A stretch of 17,222 nucleotides of DNA, taken from CAYQTE01 sp964420285. GTDB taxonomy: Bacteria; Planctomycetota; Phycisphaerae; Tepidisphaerales; Tepidisphaeraceae. Made by a program: the position numbers and the translations under genes. The notes under the pieces are model-generated. The model did not search any database and was not told the DNA's origin. It saw nothing but the letters and a program-made list of their open reading frames with translations. Below, in pieces: positions 12,702 through 17,222 of the stretch. Within the stretch, counting starts at the first letter, position 1, and each line of letters begins with the position of its first letter. Where the stretch lies: assembly GCA_964420285.1 (NCBI GenBank), contig CAYQTE010000085.1, forward strand, positions 1 to 17,222, read 5' to 3'.

Positions 12702-15362
12702 ATGACACGTTTCGTTTCGCTTGCCGTCGCTGTGTGCTTCATCATCAGCTTGTGGGCTTCGCTCGCCATCGCCGCCGATGCCCAACCCGTCCAGCTTCAT
12801 TTCATGGACCAGGTCGCCCCGGCCGTCGACGCCGGCGAAGCCTTCGGCGTCCCCTGGCCGCAAGGCGCGTTGCAGAAATCCGCCACCTTCGGCCTCACGA
12901 CATCAACGGGCACGGCCCTGCCCCTTCAATCCTGGCCGATGGCGTATTGGCCGGATGGTTCGCTCAAGTGGACCGGCTTTGCCACCACCGCCGGCCCCGC
13001 CAGTGATAAATCGTTCACCATCACGCCCAATGCACCATCGGCCGCTCCAGCCACACCGGTCAAAGTCACCGAATCCGACACCGCCATCGACATCGCCACC
13101 GGCACCATGACCGTCCGCATCAACAAGACCGGCCAGGATTTGATCGACTCGATCTCGCTGGGCAACACCGTCGTCGCCAACCACGGCCATCTCGTCGCGT
13201 CGCGCCAGGACCGCTCGCAATTCGACACCAATAAAACCATCGGAGAGGAAGACTTCACCAGCCAGATCGACAAGGTCACGCTTGAGCAATCCGGCCCCGT
13301 CCGCGCCGTCGTCAAAGTCGAAGGCAAACACAAAGCGGATCAGGGCAACCGCGCCTGGCTCCCCTTCATCGTCCGCCTCTATGTCTATGCCGGCTCCAAC
13401 TCCATCCGCATGGTCCACACCTTCATCTACGACGGCGATCAGGTAACCGATTTCGTCAGCGGGCTGGGCATCCGCTTTTCCGTGCCCATGCGACAAGCCG
13501 CTTACAATCGCCATGTCCGCTTCGCCGGCGACACCGGCATGTGGGCCGAACCCATCGAGCCGATGGCCAATCGCCGCGTCGGCGCGGCCCAGCTTATGCC
13601 GCAGGCCGCGGGACAGCCCATCAGCCCGCCCGCCGGTGCTAATCAACTGGCCGTCTGGAATGCCTACAAACTCGTGCAGACCAACTCCGAATCCTACACC
13701 ATCACCAAGCGCACCAACGCCCAAAGCGCCTGGATCCACGTCAACGAGGGCAATCGCTCGCTGGGCTCGGCGTTCATCGGCGACACCAGCGGCGGCCTGT
13801 CCGTCGAGATGAAGAATTTCTGGCAACTCGCACCCACGGAAATGGAAGTCCAGGGCGCCGGTTCCAACGCCGCACAACTGACCATGTGGCTCTATTCACC
13901 CGATGTCCAGCCGATGGACATGCGCCCTTACGACACTGTCGCCCACGGCCTTGACTACGCCTATGAAGACGTCCAGCCCGGATTCAGCTACGCCACCGGA
14001 ATGGCCCGAACCAGCGAACTGACCATCCGCCCCTATCTCTCCGTGCCCAGCGATCAGGATTTGCTCACCGCCGCCAAGGCCGATCAGGCCGGCTCGCTTT
14101 TGGCCTGCTCGCCGCAATATCTTCACGATCAAAACGCCTTCGGCGTCTGGGGTCTGCCCGATCGCTCCAAGCCCGTCACCAGTTGGATCGAGGACCAGCT
14201 CGACAAGAATTTTGCCTTCTATCACGGCCAGGTCGATCAGCAGCATTGGTACGGCTTCTGGGATTTCGGCGACATCATGCGCAGCTACGATTCCTCCCGC
14301 CACGAATGGGAATACGACATGGGCGGCTTCGCCTGGGACGATACCGAACTGTGCCCCAATTACTGGCTCTGGCTCGAATATCTCCGCACCGGCCGTGGCG
14401 ATGTCTTCCGCATGGCCGTCGATATGACCCGCAACACGCAGGAAGTCGACGTCTATCACCTGGGCAAATTCGCCGGCCTGGGCTCGCGGCACAACGTCCG
14501 GCACTGGGGTGACGGCGCCAAGGAAGTCCGCATCAGCCAGAGCATGTTCAAGCGCCCGATGTACTATCTCACCACCGACGAACGCACCGGCGATCTGATG
14601 ACCGAACAGAACGACGTCGAGAATTCGCTCCTGGTCGTCGATCCCCTGCGCGAGATTCTCACCGACCGCACATTCCCCACGCACGTCCGCATCGGCCCGG
14701 ATTGGCTGGCCCTTGTCACCGACTGGTACACCGCCTACGAACGCACGCTCGACAAGAAATACCTCGACAAGATCAACACCGGCATCAACTGCATCCTGGC
14801 CTTCCCCAACGGCGTCGCCAGCGGCGACAACTACGGCTTCGATCCCAAATCCGAAAAAATCTCCCTGATCCCCGGCGCCGCCAGAACCGGTTCACCCAGC
14901 CTCCTGGCCCTGTTCGGCGGCCCGGAATTCCAGACCGAAATCATCCCCACTCTCAACAACCCCGCCTGGGCCAGTGCCTGGCTGAAGTTCTGCCGCGGCC
15001 CCAATTCCGGCACCGGCGGCACCACGCCGCGTTTCTCCGCCTACGCCGCTTACATTGATAAGAACCCCACCGAGGCTCAAAGCGCCTGGACCAAATTCTA
15101 CGCCATGAATGTCTCCTTCAATGCCGTACATATCGCCGACGCCTCCGTGGCCCACGCCGTCGATGAGATCGCCAGCATCGACACCACCAGTTCCTCGCAA
15201 TTCTGCATCAACGCGATCGACCTGGAAGGCCTGATCGGCAATTACATTGACGCCACCACTCAACCCCCCGCCGGCCGAGGCGCCCGCGGCTCCCGCGGCG
15301 CAGCCCCCGCCCGAGGCGGCGCAGCACCGGCCGAAACAACACCTCCGGACCCCGCAAGGTAA
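12702..15362 (+). CDS. Secreted exo-rhamnogalacturonan lyase/YetA-like protein
   Basis: The product has 886 residues. A signal peptide (about 1-25, core SLAVAVCFIISLWASLAIA) exports it. The N-terminal domain carries FGVPWPQGAL (48-57) and WPDGSLKW (83-90), the hallmark of the PcRGLX/YetA-like N-terminal RIFT-barrel domain. A central beta-sandwich follows, and then a helical toroid-like part with WYGFWDFGDIM, WEYDMGGFAWDDTELCPNYW and EYLRTGRGD, as in the family. Characterised fungal members (PL26) remove disaccharides from the end of rhamnogalacturonan I; the Bacillus yetA gene lies in a pectin-use region. The last 35 residues are Ala/Gly/Pro/Arg-rich and probably disordered. The start at 12702 was chosen because AGGTGG (12690-12695) precedes it and the signal peptide begins there; the frame is open 43 codons further upstream, inside the symporter gene. 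Confidence 0.85.
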   Translation: MTRFVSLAVAVCFIISLWASLAIAADAQPVQLHFMDQVAPAVDAGEAFGVPWPQGALQKSATFGLTTSTGTALPLQSWPMAYWPDGSLKWTGFATTAGPASDKSFTITPNAPSAAPATPVKVTESDTAIDIATGTMTVRINKTGQDLIDSISLGNTVVANHGHLVASRQDRSQFDTNKTIGEEDFTSQIDKVTLEQSGPVRAVVKVEGKHKADQGNRAWLPFIVRLYVYAGSNSIRMVHTFIYDGDQVTDFVSGLGIRFSVPMRQAAYNRHVRFAGDTGMWAEPIEPMANRRVGAAQLMPQAAGQPISPPAGANQLAVWNAYKLVQTNSESYTITKRTNAQSAWIHVNEGNRSLGSAFIGDTSGGLSVEMKNFWQLAPTEMEVQGAGSNAAQLTMWLYSPDVQPMDMRPYDTVAHGLDYAYEDVQPGFSYATGMARTSELTIRPYLSVPSDQDLLTAAKADQAGSLLACSPQYLHDQNAFGVWGLPDRSKPVTSWIEDQLDKNFAFYHGQVDQQHWYGFWDFGDIMRSYDSSRHEWEYDMGGFAWDDTELCPNYWLWLEYLRTGRGDVFRMAVDMTRNTQEVDVYHLGKFAGLGSRHNVRHWGDGAKEVRISQSMFKRPMYYLTTDERTGDLMTEQNDVENSLLVVDPLREILTDRTFPTHVRIGPDWLALVTDWYTAYERTLDKKYLDKINTGINCILAFPNGVASGDNYGFDPKSEKISLIPGAARTGSPSLLALFGGPEFQTEIIPTLNNPAWASAWLKFCRGPNSGTGGTTPRFSAYAAYIDKNPTEAQSAWTKFYAMNVSFNAVHIADASVAHAVDEIASIDTTSSSQFCINAIDLEGLIGNYIDATTQPPAGRGARGSRGAAPARGGAAPAETTPPDPAR

Positions 15363-15400
15363 TCGGCCACGCCCTTTTATCACGCCTTTGCTCAACGCTC

Positions 15401-15429
15401 TTGACGGCCGCAACGCCCGGCGCTAGGAT
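15401..15429 (+). promoter_or_regulatory. Sigma-70-like promoter of the RTX protein gene
   Basis: TTGACG (15401-15406) and TAGGAT (15424-15429) are separated by exactly 17 bp, the best promoter match in the window. Transcription would begin near 15436, leaving a leader of about 49 nt that contains AGGAG at 15472-15476. It separates this gene from the preceding operon. Confidence 0.55.
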
Positions 15430-15484
15430 TCGCGCTCGTTCTGGAACAACGCTCTGGCAGAAAAACTTCGCAGGAGATTCGCAC

Positions 15485-17222
15485 ATGCTTCATCGCCGCA
15501 ATCGCAAGGCCCGCACGTCGGACACCATCACCCTCAACCCGGCCGCTTTCCCGGCGGTTTACGCCAGAGCCCGCGTGCCGGCCGTTGAGCGCCTCGAACA
15601 GCGCTACATGCTCAGCGTCAGCGCCACGTCCCTCTTCGGCCCACAGACCGTCGGCTATGAAACCGATTACGAATCACTGACCAACGGCTCGGAGACGGGC
15701 ACCGATGTTCATCGGATCGCCGCCGTCGGCACAGCCAGCTTCAATGGAAACAACAACCTCACCGAAATCGACGACACCATCAGTCCCGTTCCCGCCAACG
15801 GCATCACCACTGACGTCTCCAAGGAATACCTCACCCTGGATTCCGGCGGCCTGAAAATCTACGGCAACGTTTCCACCGAGGTCGAAACCGGCGGAACCCT
15901 CAACACCACCGACACCTTTGCCCCCGCATACATCAGCTTCCCGGCGACGCTGACCGCCGGCAACTCCTACACCGCAACCTACACAGCGACTTCCGTATCG
16001 ACCGGCCTGGTCAATTCAACCACCACCACCGTCTTCAATTACATCGTCGAACTCACCAGCGATTCGACCCAGAGCGTCACTGTCCCGGCCGGTACGTTTA
16101 ACGCGTATGTGCTCAATGTCAGTGTGCAGGCGACGCAGAACGGCACAACCGAACCGGCCGTCCCATCGACGGAATACGTCGCCGCCGGCGTCGGCAATGT
16201 CAAGGGCGTCACGGTCATCTCGGAAAGCTTTGAGGGGACGACTATCAACACCACGTCGATCAGTGAACTGACCGGCACCGGTTCGTCGGTCACTGTCGGC
16301 TCGCCGGCGCAATTGGCGTTCAGCCAGGCACCCTCCACTTTCGCCGCCGGCGTCGCGGCCGGCACGCCGTTCACTGTGACCGTCGAGGATGCTGACGGCA
16401 ACACCGTCACCACCGATACCTCCAACGTCACCGTCGCCCTGACGACGCCCAACGGCGCCACGCTCGGAGGCACACTCACTCAGGCGGCCGTTGGCGGCGT
16501 CGCCACCTTCAGCAATCTCACCGTCGATAAGGCCGGAACATACACGCTCACCGCGACCGACGGCTCGCTCAGCAGCGCCGTTTCAACGTCCTTCACCGTC
16601 ACCTCCGCATCCTTTGCGACCTTGACCAACGGCAATCTCCTTGTCGAGGGAACCAGCGGTGACGATGTGATCACCTTGCAAGCCGACGGCAGCGGCAACA
16701 TGACGGCCACGCTCAACGGCGTCACCTCGCAGTCGATCCCACTTGCATCGGTCAACACGGTCGATGTCGAAGCCGGCGCCGGCAACGACTCGGTCACCAT
16801 CGAATCCAGCATGCCCGCGACCCTTGGCGTCAGTGTCCAGGGCGGACCCGGCGATGACACCATCATGGGCGGACCCGGCAACGACACCATCGGCGGCGGG
16901 GCCGGTAACGACAGCCTCTCCGGCGGACCCGGCGATGACTCGATGAAGGGCGGAGCGGGCGATGACATCCTCGCCGGCGGCAAAGGCAATGACACCCTCT
17001 TTGGCAGCCTCGGCAACGATACCCTGCGTGGCGCTTTGGGTGATGATTCCCTCAACGGCGGGGCCGGCACGAACCAATTGACCGGCGGCCAGGGCAATAA
17101 CACGTTCTACTGCGTCAACGGAACCGACGACCAGGTCTTCGCCGGCGCCGCGACGAACGACAGTCTCATCTACGGCACCAACGACAATTACATCATCGAA
17201 AGCGGCACCATCCCGCCCGGGA
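15485..17222 (+). CDS. Exported RTX-type calcium-binding protein with LEPR-XLL motif (3' end outside the window)
   Basis: The frame is open for 579 codons to the window edge without a stop, so the protein is truncated here by the window only. The basic N-terminus carries VERLEQRYMLS at 34-44, a variant of the LEPR-XLL motif that opens many large exported planctomycete proteins in place of a classical signal peptide. About 45-265 is a Thr/Ser/Asn-rich beta region of unknown type. About 273-373 is a bacterial Ig-like domain (QLAFSQAPSTFAAG, FTVTVEDADGNTV, ATFSNLTVDKAGTYTLTATDG). From 453 come ten RTX nonapeptides that would wrap into a Ca2+-binding beta-roll outside the cell. A surface or matrix role is likely; no enzyme domain is visible in this part. 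AGGAG (15472-15476) lies 8 nt before ATG. Confidence 0.88.
   Translation, partial: MLHRRNRKARTSDTITLNPAAFPAVYARARVPAVERLEQRYMLSVSATSLFGPQTVGYETDYESLTNGSETGTDVHRIAAVGTASFNGNNNLTEIDDTISPVPANGITTDVSKEYLTLDSGGLKIYGNVSTEVETGGTLNTTDTFAPAYISFPATLTAGNSYTATYTATSVSTGLVNSTTTTVFNYIVELTSDSTQSVTVPAGTFNAYVLNVSVQATQNGTTEPAVPSTEYVAAGVGNVKGVTVISESFEGTTINTTSISELTGTGSSVTVGSPAQLAFSQAPSTFAAGVAAGTPFTVTVEDADGNTVTTDTSNVTVALTTPNGATLGGTLTQAAVGGVATFSNLTVDKAGTYTLTATDGSLSSAVSTSFTVTSASFATLTNGNLLVEGTSGDDVITLQADGSGNMTATLNGVTSQSIPLASVNTVDVEAGAGNDSVTIESSMPATLGVSVQGGPGDDTIMGGPGNDTIGGGAGNDSLSGGPGDDSMKGGAGDDILAGGKGNDTLFGSLGNDTLRGALGDDSLNGGAGTNQLTGGQGNNTFYCVNGTDDQVFAGAATNDSLIYGTNDNYIIESGTIPPG
16841..17110 (+). repeat. Ten tandem 27-bp RTX repeats
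   Basis: Ten in-register 9-codon units, from GGPGDDTIM to GGQGNNTFY, follow the GGxGxDxhx rule. Units 1-6 keep all glycines and acidic residues. Unit 7 (GSLGNDTLR) and unit 8 (GALGDDSLN) lose the second glycine. Units 9 and 10 lose the key aspartate (GTNQ, GNNT), so the Ca2+ sites probably fade towards the end. Confidence 0.92.

Overview
The window is GC-rich bacterial DNA, most likely from a member of the Planctomycetota (class uncertain; a Phycisphaerae-type soil or freshwater lineage would fit). The lineage call rests on five gene types that co-occur in that phylum: a membrane Ser/Thr kinase with a C-terminal TPR array, a sigma factor with the planctomycete-type TTHWTLV N-terminus, a membrane protein with the CxxCGYDLRATPxRCPECG zinc ribbon, a long sodium/solute symporter, and an exported RTX protein carrying an LEPR-XLL-type N-terminal motif (VERLEQRYMLS). 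No RNA gene, CRISPR array or insertion sequence was recognised.

Left part (1-6100), signalling island. A 753-residue kinase-TM-TPR protein is read leftwards. Divergent from it, rightwards, come a secreted protein with a beta-sandwich-like C-terminus, an ECF-type sigma factor, an uncharacterised protein coupled to it by an ATGA overlap, and a two-TM zinc-ribbon protein. The secreted gene is bracketed by two diverged direct repeats of about 197 bp (2977-3173 and 4075-4272) that no gene explains. They are the most unusual feature of the window.

Middle part (6166-8763), leftward genes. An antitoxin-like ribbon-helix-helix protein without a visible toxin is followed, going right, by nadB (L-aspartate oxidase, NAD synthesis) and nuoC (NADH dehydrogenase subunit C). 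nuoC and nadB form a two-gene unit 6 bp apart, detached from other nuo genes. Their likely promoter has its -35 box over the stop codon of the glycosidase gene.

Right part (8816-15362), a divergent carbohydrate-use locus. A secreted GH43-family glycosidase is read leftwards. A sodium/solute symporter and a secreted protein of the exo-rhamnogalacturonan lyase/YetA-like family are read rightwards as an operon. Together they suggest capture of plant cell-wall pectin or arabinoxylan fragments: extracytoplasmic cleavage, then sodium-coupled uptake. A perfect 13-bp hairpin sits in the probable symporter leader.

Right end (15363-17222). After a good sigma-70-like promoter, a large exported protein begins (LEPR-XLL motif, Ig-like domain, ten RTX nonapeptides). 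It runs off the end of the window.
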